A stretch of DNA of 35,042 bases from positions 1-35,042 of the forward strand of contig CANREI010000002.1 in NCBI GenBank assembly GCA_947629595.1, read 5' to 3'. Below, piece after piece: positions 16,500 to 24,300 of this stretch. Numbering within the stretch: the first letter of the stretch is position 1; every line of letters starts with the position of its first letter. The notes under the pieces are model-generated. The model did not search any database. It worked only from the letters and a program-made list of their open reading frames with translations, and had not been told where the DNA came from. The translations under genes were made by a program, and so were the position numbers. This stretch comes from an uncultured Alphaproteobacteria bacterium. GTDB taxonomy: Bacteria > Pseudomonadota > Alphaproteobacteria > CAAHEQ01 > UBA3637.

Positions 16500-16527
16500 C
16501 GTGTAAAAAAAATATCTGACACCGTTT

Positions 16528-17493
16528 TTATGAAAGCTGCTCATTTGATGCGTGACTCGGAAAAATCACGGTCACATGGTTGCCCCATGTGTAAAGATGC
16601 CAATCCATTTCCATACGACCGCCGCAACGAAAACGCACCGTCAGTGTGCCATCGGGATTTTTGCGCATACTTTGAGACGGATGAAATATATAATGAGACG
16701 CTTCATCAGCTGTTTCTTTATCAAAAAGCCATTCCACATCAATCGGATCCTCCTGAAAAACGCCGAAGGATTGTTCCGCATATTTTTGAAGTGAAAAATC
16801 AGTCGGATATACAAATACATCGGGCAAAATTTTAACTTCTTTTACGTTCATTAAAATAAAGTTATGCGGCAAACCGTTTCCAAAGCCGTCGGAATGAATG
16901 GCAACCAGATAGTGATTTCTTTCACCATATAAAAAGCCCAACGGATTAAGCGTATTATAACTGGTTTTTTTGCTGTTTTTATTTTGATACGTGATTCGAA
17001 TTTGATGACAAGACAAAATAGCCTCACGAATAGCGTTTAAAACAGCCTCATCAATTTTAATTTTCGGCCCCGGACGACAGGCAATGCCTTCCGCACGCAT
17101 CAGCTCTTCCGCATCCGGCTCAATTCTGCGAAAAGTTTCCGCCTTTATGGAAGCTTTGATTTTCTTGATAATGCCGTCCAATTGATCGGCTTTTTCATGC
17201 AAATGACTTTTTTGCAAAGCTTCCTTTGCTATATTAAGGCAAGATAACTCATCGGCACTAAATTGAATAATATCGCGCAAGGTTCCCTGCGGAATATACC
17301 ACCGCTTTTCCCGCGTTCCCGAGTCCGTTTCAAGAGCCTGCGGAAAGCGCAATAAAATTAAATCACGCATTCGATCTGCCGTCCGTTTGGAAACACCGAA
17401 ACGATTCATAATATCTTTTAAACTGACGCCTTCACGAGAAGATTGCATCCATACGGCCAGATCAAGCAATTGTTCTGTTTTTTCATAAGACAT
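16528..17493 (-). CDS. WYL-domain transcriptional regulator
   Basis: A 321-residue regulator with an N-terminal winged helix-turn-helix (about 22-48, SLKDIMNRFGVSKRTADRMR) and a WYL-like ligand-binding domain (about 160-230), in which the signature appears as GFLYGERNHYLVA at 186-198. A C-terminal extension of the WCX kind follows, ending in a strand/helix segment. WYL regulators sense nucleic acids or nucleotides, and many control phage-defence or DNA-repair genes. It is divergent from the nuclease-like gene, with about 150 bases between starts, which suggests it controls that gene. ATG at 17493 is chosen for its GAGAGG site; an eight-codon upstream extension has none. Confidence 0.88.
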   Translation of the reverse strand: MSYEKTEQLLDLAVWMQSSREGVSLKDIMNRFGVSKRTADRMRDLILLRFPQALETDSGTREKRWYIPQGTLRDIIQFSADELSCLNIAKEALQKSHLHEKADQLDGIIKKIKASIKAETFRRIEPDAEELMRAEGIACRPGPKIKIDEAVLNAIREAILSCHQIRITYQNKNSKKTSYNTLNPLGFLYGERNHYLVAIHSDGFGNGLPHNFILMNVKEVKILPDVFVYPTDFSLQKYAEQSFGVFQEDPIDVEWLFDKETADEASHYIFHPSQSMRKNPDGTLTVRFRCGGRMEMDWHLYTWGNHVTVIFPSHASNEQLS

Positions 17494-17589
17494 GGAACCT
17501 CTCTTTCGAAAATACATTTTACGAAATTTTCTTTAAAAAGACAAGAAAAATACGTCAATATCTGACAACATTTTGTTTTATTTTATTTC

Positions 17590-17619
17590 TTGACAACCTT
17601 ACAATTGTATTTTAATAAT
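17590..17619 (+). promoter_or_regulatory. Promoter of the nuclease-like gene
   Basis: TTGACA at 17590-17595 with AATAAT at 17614-17619, an 18-base spacer. The word TGACAAC occurs twice here, at about 17563 and 17591, the second over the -35. These could be sites for the divergent WYL regulator (inference). Confidence 0.55.
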
Positions 17620-17640
17620 TATCAGAAAAGGAGCATACTT

Positions 17641-18666
17641 ATGAAACCAACGGAAAACCCGAATATTTTTGATTTTGCCACCAGTGAACTGTCGCAAGAT
17701 GCGTTTATTTGTTATATGCTCAATTTTGATGCGCCTGCCAAACTTTTTTTGGAAAAGTGTAACATTACAGGCGAAAAAATTGTTAATATAAAACGACAAT
17801 ATTCGGCTAACACGCCCAAATGTAAAGGACATATTGATATTTTGGTTGAAACAGAAAAACATTACTTGATTATTGAAGATAAAACCGGAACAAATGAACA
17901 CGGTAATCAAATTCAAAGATATTGTGATGCCCTTTTAAAGGATTCATCTTCAGATAAAAACAAACCAATTCATGCTTGTTATGTTAAAACAGATTATCTG
18001 TCAGAGCAGGAAAAAAATGACCTGAAGGAAAAGCATCCTATTTCCTTTATCTGTTTAAAAGACTTATTAGACTGTTGTGTGACACAACAATTCAAAGATA
18101 ACTCTATTGCCAAACAATGGTATGAACATTTTGTGAAGAACTACAATTTCATGCAGGAAGAATTAACCAAAGAGTTGAGTTACAAAACACAAAACGACAA
18201 ACGTATTTATCTTGATCGATTAACAACCAAAATCAAAAAGGAAACCGACAATTTATATAAAGATGCGTGGTGGTTCCTAGCTTCCGGTGCTGACAAAACA
18301 CCTCATATTGAGCTTTGCTGGCCTGAAAGAAAAAAAGTAACCAACCATTGGGGGCAACCGGCTTTCTACGTGATGCCGGAAAACAAAGAAAAACCCTTAC
18401 GACTTGTTGTAAAATATCATTTCTATGACGCCGAAAAAGGAGGAAGTCGTATCAAAACGCCTTATTCCGACGTTGACAAAGAAAAATTAGAAGAAATCAG
18501 AAAAAATCTACCTCAACCGGAGGGCTGGAAAGTTAAAAATGTCAAGAAAAAAGACCTTTTAATGCTTATAGAGAAAGAAGTGAAAGAAGAAGATTTGATA
18601 AACACGCTCAAAGCCGAAAAAAAGAATATTGAAAAAATTTTCGCTGCGATTGAGGCAATCAACTAA
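17641..18666 (+). CDS. PD-(D/E)XK nuclease-superfamily protein
   Basis: A 341-residue protein. The nuclease core is complete in the first 100 residues: an N-terminal TSELSQDAFICYML helix, GHIDILVE with D66, then IIEDK with E79 and K81, and Q90-x-x-x-Y94, the QxxxY motif seen in RecB/Cas4-like nucleases. The D...ExK...QxxxY set predicts metal-dependent DNA cleavage. The C-terminal 200 residues have tryptophan-rich and lysine-rich segments that I do not recognise and that may set target recognition. The ATG at 17641 has AGGAG seven bases upstream; a 17-codon upstream start would overlap the promoter. It is the middle gene of the WYL-nuclease-FtsZ-like module, and proteins of this type are common in defence islands. 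Confidence 0.8.
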   Translation: MKPTENPNIFDFATSELSQDAFICYMLNFDAPAKLFLEKCNITGEKIVNIKRQYSANTPKCKGHIDILVETEKHYLIIEDKTGTNEHGNQIQRYCDALLKDSSSDKNKPIHACYVKTDYLSEQEKNDLKEKHPISFICLKDLLDCCVTQQFKDNSIAKQWYEHFVKNYNFMQEELTKELSYKTQNDKRIYLDRLTTKIKKETDNLYKDAWWFLASGADKTPHIELCWPERKKVTNHWGQPAFYVMPENKEKPLRLVVKYHFYDAEKGGSRIKTPYSDVDKEKLEEIRKNLPQPEGWKVKNVKKKDLLMLIEKEVKEEDLINTLKAEKKNIEKIFAAIEAIN

Positions 18667-18685
18667 CCCTGTCATCATTTGACAT

Positions 18686-18724
18686 ACCTCCTTTTTATAC
18701 TGTCCGTATTGAAAGGAGGTTTTT
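18686..18724 (+). promoter_or_regulatory. Hairpin that buries the Shine-Dalgarno of the next gene
   Basis: ACCTCCTTT (18686-18694) is perfectly complementary to AAAGGAGGT (18712-18720), extended by one G-U pair. After one mismatch an inner ATAC/GTAT stem closes a five-base loop (18701-18705). The 3' arm contains the whole Shine-Dalgarno, and TTTT then leads straight to the ATG at 18725. The structure would silence translation of read-through mRNA and could also act as a terminator for the nuclease gene. Confidence 0.8.
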
Positions 18725-19162
18725 ATGAAAAATTTATTTGCTTATATACCCGATAACCGGATTATTCCGCTCATTGAAAACATAAATCTGCCGCAAGGGA
18801 TTCGTCCCGTTGAGATAAATGACTTATGTTACTTTCCTTATCAAACTGTTGAAAACTGCATTATTCTTTTGAGTCTGACCGGGCGGGAAGTTCTGCGCGA
18901 AAAAGAAACAAAGCTGATACAAGCCGTTTTAAACGCTCCCAAAACAACCGTTTTTTTGCTTTTAACGCCTTTTAATTTTGAAACCGAAACGAATTTAAAT
19001 CGGGTTTATGAACAATTAAAAATGCTTTATGAACATCAAGTCAATTTTGAAGAATTGGTATTGAACGAAAAACCTTATTTGACTTATGAACAAGCTTTTC
19101 AAGAAATTCGACAAGTGATCGAGTTAATTGCTCAAGCGATCTTTAAAACATTTAACGGTTAA
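18725..19162 (+). CDS. Small FtsZ-like protein lacking the GTP-binding loop
   Basis: A 145-residue cytoplasmic protein. By eye, residues about 60-143 resemble the middle of FtsZ: a hydrophobic strand (CIILLSLTG), a helix, then TTVFLLLTPFNFETETN, like the TVAVVTKPFNFEG strand of FtsZ, then a VNFEELVLNE segment like the VD-LIVIPN region, and a long helix QAFQEIRQVIELIAQAIF like FtsZ helix H7. The glycine-rich GTP loop (GGGTGTG) is replaced by LTGREVLREKE, so GTP binding is unlikely. A short FtsZ-like protein could bind and poison cell-division filaments, but this is a hypothesis. The gene sits 58 bases after the nuclease gene, behind the strong but sequestered AAGGAGG. If the resemblance fails on structural search, it is an orphan hypothetical protein. 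Confidence 0.55.
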   Translation: MKNLFAYIPDNRIIPLIENINLPQGIRPVEINDLCYFPYQTVENCIILLSLTGREVLREKETKLIQAVLNAPKTTVFLLLTPFNFETETNLNRVYEQLKMLYEHQVNFEELVLNEKPYLTYEQAFQEIRQVIELIAQAIFKTFNG

Positions 19163-19185
19163 ACAGTGCGGAAAATACATTTTTC

Positions 19186-19214
19186 TTGAAATAAGGTATA
19201 AAATCGTGTATAAT
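19186..19214 (+). promoter_or_regulatory. Duplicated copy of the metallopeptidase promoter
   Basis: TTGAAA (19186-19191), 17-base spacer, TATAAT (19209-19214). It matches 14082-14110 except for two spacer substitutions. It may still be active and drive the second GNAT gene, since little coding sequence intervenes. Confidence 0.75.
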
Positions 19215-19228
19215 GGCATTGGGAATGG

Positions 19229-19382
19229 TATGAATCTGTTCCTGGAACCGTTCAGGCAATCAATACGGCTGAGAATTTATTTGTAAAAAAATCAGAAGCA
19301 GCCAGAAAGGAATTATTTGAAAACAAAAATCAACAACCCAATTTAGCTGCTACAATCAAACAAAACGCACAAGAATATTCGG
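19229..19382 (+). pseudogene. Gutted remnant of a second metallopeptidase gene
   Basis: Two pieces of the 570-residue peptidase are fused here. The first matches codons about 47-69 (VQA-NTA-KKSEA) and the second codons about 505-528 (RKELFE-NQQP-LAA-IKQNAQ). The junction near 19297-19301 falls where both ends carry GAAGC, so an in-frame loss of 1,308 bases by short-repeat recombination explains it. The HEXXH core is gone, as is the 5' end with its start codon; a TAA lies in frame upstream. The remnant then runs out of frame into the GNAT gene. A second, separate deletion removed the intergenic gap and the original GNAT start region. Confidence 0.85.
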
Positions 19383-19874
19383 AAGAAGAACTCAATGATA
19401 ATACGTCGTGCAACACCGGAAGATGCTCCATTCGTTAAAAAGGTTCAAGTGGAAACTTATCAAAGTTGTTATCGCGGTTATCTGCCTGATGAGGCGTTAG
19501 ATGCACTTGTTGTCAATGAGGATTATATTCAACGCACTGCTGCCTATATTCAAAAGACAGAGTGTTGGGTTGCACAAACAGATAATCAGATTATCGGTTT
19601 TTCATATATAACCTATCCCGAACCGGATACTTTTGAAATCAATGCATTATATATTCATCCCGATTTTCAACTCAAAGGAATAGGTTCAATGTGGGTATCC
19701 GAACTGTGCGCCGAAAAAAAAGAGAAAGGGTTTCAAAAGCTGGTTGTTTGGACGTTAAAAAACGGTCCGTCTATCGGCTTTTATCAAAAAATGGGATTAA
19801 CTCAAATTGCCGAAGAAGAGAAAATATGGAAACCTTACAATCTTCCCATTATTCGGTTTGAAAAGGAATTGTAA
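19383..19874 (+). repeat. Direct repeat, right copy (GNAT coding region)
   Basis: Matches 15945-16436 over 492 bases. The pair of repeats brackets the WYL, nuclease and FtsZ-like genes; recombination between them would delete those three genes. Confidence 0.95.
19395..19874 (+). CDS. GNAT family N-acetyltransferase, copy 2
   Basis: A 159-residue protein identical to copy 1 except at four positions (D to E, H to N, N to D, K to E) within 159 aligned residues. The acetyl-CoA loop QLKGIGS and the NGPSIGFYQKMGL motif are intact. The deletion that shortened the neighbouring peptidase remnant removed the first eight codons and the AAGGA site, so translation must begin at the internal ATG (19395) with only a weak GGAAG upstream. 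Expression may therefore be low. The mild, mainly conservative changes suggest a recent duplication or ongoing gene conversion. A strong terminator follows after 27 bases. Confidence 0.85.
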   Translation: MIIRRATPEDAPFVKKVQVETYQSCYRGYLPDEALDALVVNEDYIQRTAAYIQKTECWVAQTDNQIIGFSYITYPEPDTFEINALYIHPDFQLKGIGSMWVSELCAEKKEKGFQKLVVWTLKNGPSIGFYQKMGLTQIAEEEKIWKPYNLPIIRFEKEL

Positions 19875-19901
19875 AGAGCTTTAAAGATGCCCTTAAAATA
19901 C

Positions 19902-19933
19902 AAAAAAAGAGGAAAATGTTTTCCTCTTTTTTT
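19902..19933. terminator. Bidirectional intrinsic terminator
   Basis: Seven A, then GAGGAAAA, a short TG turn, then TTTTCCTC and seven T: a 15-pair symmetrical hairpin. It ends transcripts of GNAT copy 2 on the plus strand and of the tRNA on the minus strand. Confidence 0.92.
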
Positions 19934-19937
19934 GTTT

Positions 19938-20014
19938 TGGTGGGTCCGGAGGGACTCGAACCCCCGACCAGACCGTTATGAGCGGCCAGCTCTAACCAAC
20001 TGCGCTACAGACCC
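19938..20014 (-). tRNA. tRNA with CAU anticodon (Met elongator or Ile2)
   Basis: A 77-base cloverleaf with encoded CCA. The acceptor stem GGGTCTG pairs with CGGACCC including one G-U. The anticodon stem GGCCG/CGGTC closes the loop CTCATAA with anticodon CAT. The T arm is GGGGG/CCCTC around TTCGAGT. A73 is the discriminator. CAU may decode Met, or Ile AUA if the C is lysidine-modified; this sequence alone does not settle it. Its 3' end faces the accessory region, as at integration sites. Confidence 0.95.
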
Positions 20015-20027
20015 GTCGTTAAGCGTT

Positions 20028-20056
20028 ATTCTACCAAAATTCTTTTTAAAATGCAA
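20028..20056 (-). promoter_or_regulatory. Promoter of the CAU tRNA
   Basis: On the minus strand TTGCAT (20056-20051) and TAGAAT (20033-20028) with a 17-base spacer place the start a few bases before the tRNA 5' end. Confidence 0.55.
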
Positions 20057-20137
20057 GATTTTTTTCATCATCTTAAAAATATTCTTTTCAACCGACTTTT
20101 TTCCGTTCTTTTTTTTACAAAAAAACTCTTTTTTTAT

Positions 20138-20165
20138 TTGAAATTTTTTAATTTTGTGCTATACT
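20138..20165 (+). promoter_or_regulatory. Promoter of carD
   Basis: TTGAAA (20138-20143) and TATACT (20160-20165), 16-base spacer, with TGC immediately before the -10, an extended -10 element. Predicted start near 20,172, about 27 bases before the ATG. Confidence 0.65.
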
Positions 20166-20198
20166 CCTTTTATGACTTGAAAAAAGGAGATAACCTCA

Positions 20199-20723
20199 AT
20201 GGAAAATGATGAATATATGTTTAATCCCGGGGATTTTGTGGTTTATCCCACAAGAGGTGTCGGGCAAATTACGGAAATTAAATCGGAAAATATTTGCGGT
20301 CAAAATTTAGAATTCGTTTCCGTCAGTTTTAATAAAGATAAAGCTACCGTTAAAATTCCCGTTGCAAAAATCAAAAAAGAAAATACGGCTTTGCGTCAGC
20401 TGGCTTCCGATTCGGTAATGGATACGGCCGTTCGCGTTTTGCATTCCAAAGCTAAAATCAAACGTGTGCAATGGAGCCGACGCTCTCAGGAATATATGGA
20501 AAAAATTAAATCCAACAATCCCATTGCGTTGGCGGAAGTGTTGCGTGATTTATATAAAGATCCCGAAAAACATGAGCAAACATACAGCGAGCGGCAAATC
20601 TATGATCAGGCGTTCGGATTGTTTGTTCCCGAATATGCGTTGGTGCATAAAATTAAGGAAGATGAAGCTTCGGCACAACTTTCTTCCATTTTAAAGAACA
20701 GAAATACATCAACCGAATCATAA
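20199..20723 (+). CDS. carD: CarD/CdnL-family RNA polymerase-binding regulator
   Basis: A 174-residue protein. Residues about 8-65 form the RNA polymerase-interacting Tudor-like domain, beginning FNPGDFVVYPTRGVGQI, a highly conserved family opening. Residues about 70-165 form the helical DNA-contacting domain with a basic and aromatic stretch (KIKRVQWSRRSQEY) where the wedge tryptophan would lie. CarD proteins bind the RNA polymerase beta subunit and stabilise open promoter complexes, notably at rRNA promoters. It lies beside, but is transcribed away from, the rpoBC operon. ATG at 20199 follows AGGAG. Its stop shares one base with the start of the lipoprotein gene, so those two are coupled. 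Confidence 0.93.
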   Translation: MENDEYMFNPGDFVVYPTRGVGQITEIKSENICGQNLEFVSVSFNKDKATVKIPVAKIKKENTALRQLASDSVMDTAVRVLHSKAKIKRVQWSRRSQEYMEKIKSNNPIALAEVLRDLYKDPEKHEQTYSERQIYDQAFGLFVPEYALVHKIKEDEASAQLSSILKNRNTSTES

Positions 20724-21070
20724 TGTATTCTCAGTATCAAAAAATTGCGCTCATTTGTTTGTCGGCGGCCGTTTTTTCGCTCTCGGCCTGTATGCCGTTT
20801 GTTGATGCGCGCCGTGAAGCCGGTGTTGTTAAATCCGTCGGTTCATCAACCGATAAGAATCCGACCGTTTGTTACGGTCTTTTCGGCTCGCAAGAAGAAA
20901 TTTATGCGCTGGCGGCCAACGAATGTGCCAAAACGGGGAAAAAGGCTGTTTTTAAGCGAAAAGAAAACTTTGCCTGCTATTTATTTACACCGCAAAAAGC
21001 CGTTTATGAATGCCAAAAAACAACCGAGCCCGTGCCACCTTATAAACCGGCTTGCCCGATTGCCCGTTAA
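20723..21070 (+). CDS. Small putative lipoprotein
   Basis: 115 residues with an N-terminal lipoprotein signal: positive start, hydrophobic stretch IALICLSAAVFSL, and lipobox L20-S-A-C23, so Cys23 would be lipidated. The mature part has several further cysteines (at about 50, 68, 86, 97 and 111) that could form disulfides in the periplasm. It ends in a proline-rich tail. It shares one base with the carD stop (TAATG) and is cotranscribed. Family unknown; probably an inner- or outer-membrane anchored periplasmic protein. Confidence 0.75.
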   Translation: MYSQYQKIALICLSAAVFSLSACMPFVDARREAGVVKSVGSSTDKNPTVCYGLFGSQEEIYALAANECAKTGKKAVFKRKENFACYLFTPQKAVYECQKTTEPVPPYKPACPIAR

Positions 21071-21176
21071 AGCTTGTTTGATGGCCCGTTAAATAAATAC
21101 TTTAAAAACAGAAGTTTTTTTACTCCCTTTTTTGCCGTGTTCTCGTGCGGTTTGTTTATCCCTCCCTGTCCCAAGG

Positions 21177-21208
21177 CCGAAACAGGGAAAATACCGTTAT
21201 TTTTGTAC
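21177..21208 (+). repeat. Short direct repeat, unit 1
   Basis: A 32-base unit starting CCGAAACAGGGAAAA and ending ATTTTTGTAC. It recurs at 21241-21273 with a few changes, 64 bases between starts. Confidence 0.8.
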
Positions 21209-21240
21209 CATTCTCGCCACATAGCGGAACGGCACAAGCA

Positions 21241-21273
21241 CCGAAACAGGGAAAAATATCGTCATTTTTGTAC
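21241..21273 (+). repeat. Short direct repeat, unit 2
   Basis: A 33-base second copy of the unit at 21177-21208, with one added A and two or so substitutions. The sequence between the copies is not repeated. Confidence 0.8.
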
Positions 21274-21331
21274 GCATTGTTAATAACCGCTTTATTTTGT
21301 TATCGGTGTTGTTCTTCGGCGAATTAACGAA

Positions 21332-21359
21332 AAAAGCCTTCCTTTTCGGGAAGGCTTTT
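21332..21359 (-). terminator. Intrinsic terminator of the rpoBC operon
   Basis: An 11-pair perfect stem (AAAAGCCTTCC with GGAAGGCTTTT) and six-base loop, followed on the minus strand by a T-run, about 22 bases after the rpoC stop. Confidence 0.9.
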
Positions 21360-21381
21360 CGGGGGGAGTAAAAACACAAAA

Positions 21382-24300
21382 CTATTGCGCTTGCGTTTCT
21401 TTGTTGCGCGCTTCCAAAATTTCTTTGTCGCGTGCGGCAGCCAATTGACGATACCGTTGCGTTTGCGCACCCGTTCCGGCCGGAATTAACCGACCGACAA
21501 TCACGTTTTCTTTCAAACCCAACAGCTTGTCGCGACGCCCTGCCGTTGCCGCTTCCGTTAACACACGTGTTGTTTCTTGGAAGGATGCTGCCGAAATGAA
21601 AGAGCTTGTTTGCAAACTCGCCTTGGTAATACCCAACAAAACCGGTGCAACTTTGGCTTCGCGTCCGCCGGATTTAACGGCTTTGGCGTTTTCGGCTGCC
21701 AATTCGTCTCTTTCGACTTGCTCACCGACCAACAATGTGGTATCACCCGGATCTTTGACTTCCAGTTTCTGCATCATCTGACGGACAATCACTTCAATGT
21801 GCTTATCATTGATTTTCACACCTTGTAAACGATAAACCGCCTGCACTTCTTTGATTAAGTATTTTGCCAATTCTTCAATACCTAAAACGCGTAAAATATC
21901 GTGCGGATCTTTCGCGCCTTCGACAATCATTTCACCCTTTTCGATGATATCGCCTTCATGAACGGCAACCGTCCGTCCTTTCGGAATTAAATATTCACGA
22001 GTTTCCTGACCGTCTGCGGACGTAACAATCACGCGCCGTTTTGTCTTAAAGTCGGCACCGTAATCCACCCGACCGGCAATTTCCGACAAAATGGCCGGAT
22101 CTTTCGGACAACGGGCTTCAAACAACTCGGCAACCCGCGGCAAACCACCGGTAATATCACGCGTTTTGGAGCTTTCACGCGGTAACCGTGCCAACACGTC
22201 ACCGGCTTTCACTTCCTGACCGTTTTCAACGGCAACAACGGCGTCAACCGGCAAATAATACCGCGCTTCGGAACCGCTGGCAGATTTATAAACTTTGCCT
22301 TTGGCATCTAACAAAACAAGGTTCGGACGCCGTTCCGCTTTTGAAGAAACGGGGCGTGTAATCACTTTTGATGTTAAGCCCGTTGCCTCATCAACAACTT
22401 CACGGACAGTTTCACCTTCAATCAAATCTTCATATTTGACTTTACCGTTTTTATCAACAATAATCGGCGTTGTAAACGGATCCCATTCGGCAATACGGGC
22501 ACCCTTTGAAACCGAATCACCGTCGGCAACCATTAACTTGGCACCGTACGGTAATTTATGACGGGCTTTTTCCCGATCATGCACATCACGCAGCGATACT
22601 TCGCAATTTCGTGACAACACAATTTTTTCGCCTTTGGAATTTTCAATCATATTACCGTTTAACACCTTCACTTTGGCATCAAATCCGATATCAATGCTTG
22701 ATTGTTCGGCACCTTTTTGCGCCGTACCGCCAATGTGGAACGTCCGCATGGTTAACTGCGTACCCGGTTCACCGATGGACTGCGCGGCAATAATACCCAC
22801 AACCTCACCAATGTTCACCGGCGTTCCGCGTGCCAAGTCACGCCCGTAACAAGCGGCGCAAATGCCGTTTTCGGCTTCACAGGTTAAGACCGAACGAATT
22901 TTAACGCTTTCAATGCCGAGCGTGTCAATCAATTCAACATCGTTTTCATCGATGAGCTTGTTTTTCGGAACAACAATTTCATCCGTTTTCGGATTTCTGA
23001 TATCTTCCGCTGCCGTTCGGCCTAAAATCCGTTCACCGGTTGTGGCAATAATATCACCGCCTTCAATAATCGGCTCAATGGTAATACCGTTTTCCGTACC
23101 GCAATCTTCCATGGTGATAATGGCATCTTGCGCCACATCAACCAACCGACGGGTTAAATAACCGGAGTTTGCCGTTTTTAAAGCCGTATCCGCCAAACCT
23201 TTACGAGCACCGTGCGTGGAGTTAAAGTATTCCATAACCGTTAAGCCCTCTTTAAAGTTTGAAGTAATCGGCGTTTCAATAATTTCACCGTTCGGCTTGG
23301 CCATAAGACCGCGCATACCGGCCAACTGACGCATTTGCGTTGTGGATCCGCGCGCGCCGGAATGAGCCATCATATAAACGGAGTTAATCGGCTCGCCCGG
23401 AACGGCTTTTGAAATTTCTTTCATCATGGCATCGGAAATATCATCGGTACATTTTGCCCAGGCATCGACCACTTTGTTGTATTTTTCCAACCGCGTAATC
23501 AACCCTTCCTGATATTGCCGTTCATATTCGTTTGTTTTGGCTTTTGTTTCTTCCAACAACGTTTTTTTGGCTGCCGGAATAATCAAATCGTCTTTACCGA
23601 AAGAAATACCCGACAAAGCGGCTTGACGATAGCCCAAATTCATCACGCGATCGGCAAAAATACACGTTTCTTTCTGCCCGCAATAGCGATAAACGGCATC
23701 AATAATTTCCGAAACTTCTTTTTTCCGAATCAAGCGATTCATCAAGCTGAACGGTATTTTGCTGTTATCCGGCAAAATGGAAGCCAATTGCACCCGTCCC
23801 GGCGTGGTATCAACAATATGCGTTCGTTTTTCGCCGTCATCGTCCATAACGGTTAAACGCACTTTAATTTTGGCATGTAACGACACTTTTTTCTCAAACA
23901 ACGCGTGTTCAATTTCCTGCGGACCCGAGAAAATCATACCTTCGCCCTGTTCGCCTTCGCGTTCCATGGATAAATAGTACAAACCCAAAATAATATCTTG
24001 CGTCGGCACAATAATCGGCTTACCGCTTGCCGGCGATAAAATATTATTTGTGGACATCATTAACACCCGGGCTTCCAATTGCGCTTCCGTTGACAACGGA
24101 ACGTGAACAGCCATCTGGTCACCGTCGAAGTCGGCGTTAAAGGCGGTACAAACCAGCGGATGCAATTGAATGGCTTTGCCTTCAATCAATACCGGCTCAA
24201 AAGCTTGAATACCCAAGCGGTGCAATGTGGGCGCCCGGTTTAACAACACCGGATGTTCGCGAATAACTTCCGACAAAATATCCCACACCTCCGGCTTTTC

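Larger units (their letters stand above)
21071..21331. other. Intergenic stretch without a credible gene
   Basis: About 260 bases between the lipoprotein gene and the rpoC terminator. It holds a short repeat of GCCCGTTAA at the start and the 32-33 base repeat pair described separately. Short ORFs here have no ribosome site or recognisable product. Confidence 0.6.

Noticed and set aside
16497..16835. 112-residue plus-strand ORF
   Set aside because: Antisense shadow of the WYL regulator, which has clear domain evidence.
17540..17600. Possible CRISPR-like repeats in the WYL-nuclease gap
   Set aside because: Only a seven-base word repeats twice; there is no array of regular spacing.
19195..19235. 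Short ORF beginning ATGGCATTG after the duplicated promoter
   Set aside because: It stops after six codons (TGA) and is out of frame with the peptidase remnant.
19887..20141. Plus-strand ORF across the terminator and tRNA
   Set aside because: It reads through the antisense of a tRNA and a terminator and has no ribosome site or recognisable product.
21074..21327. Two overlapping short ORFs after the lipoprotein gene
   Set aside because: No ribosome site, and they run through the repeat pair; composition is not gene-like.
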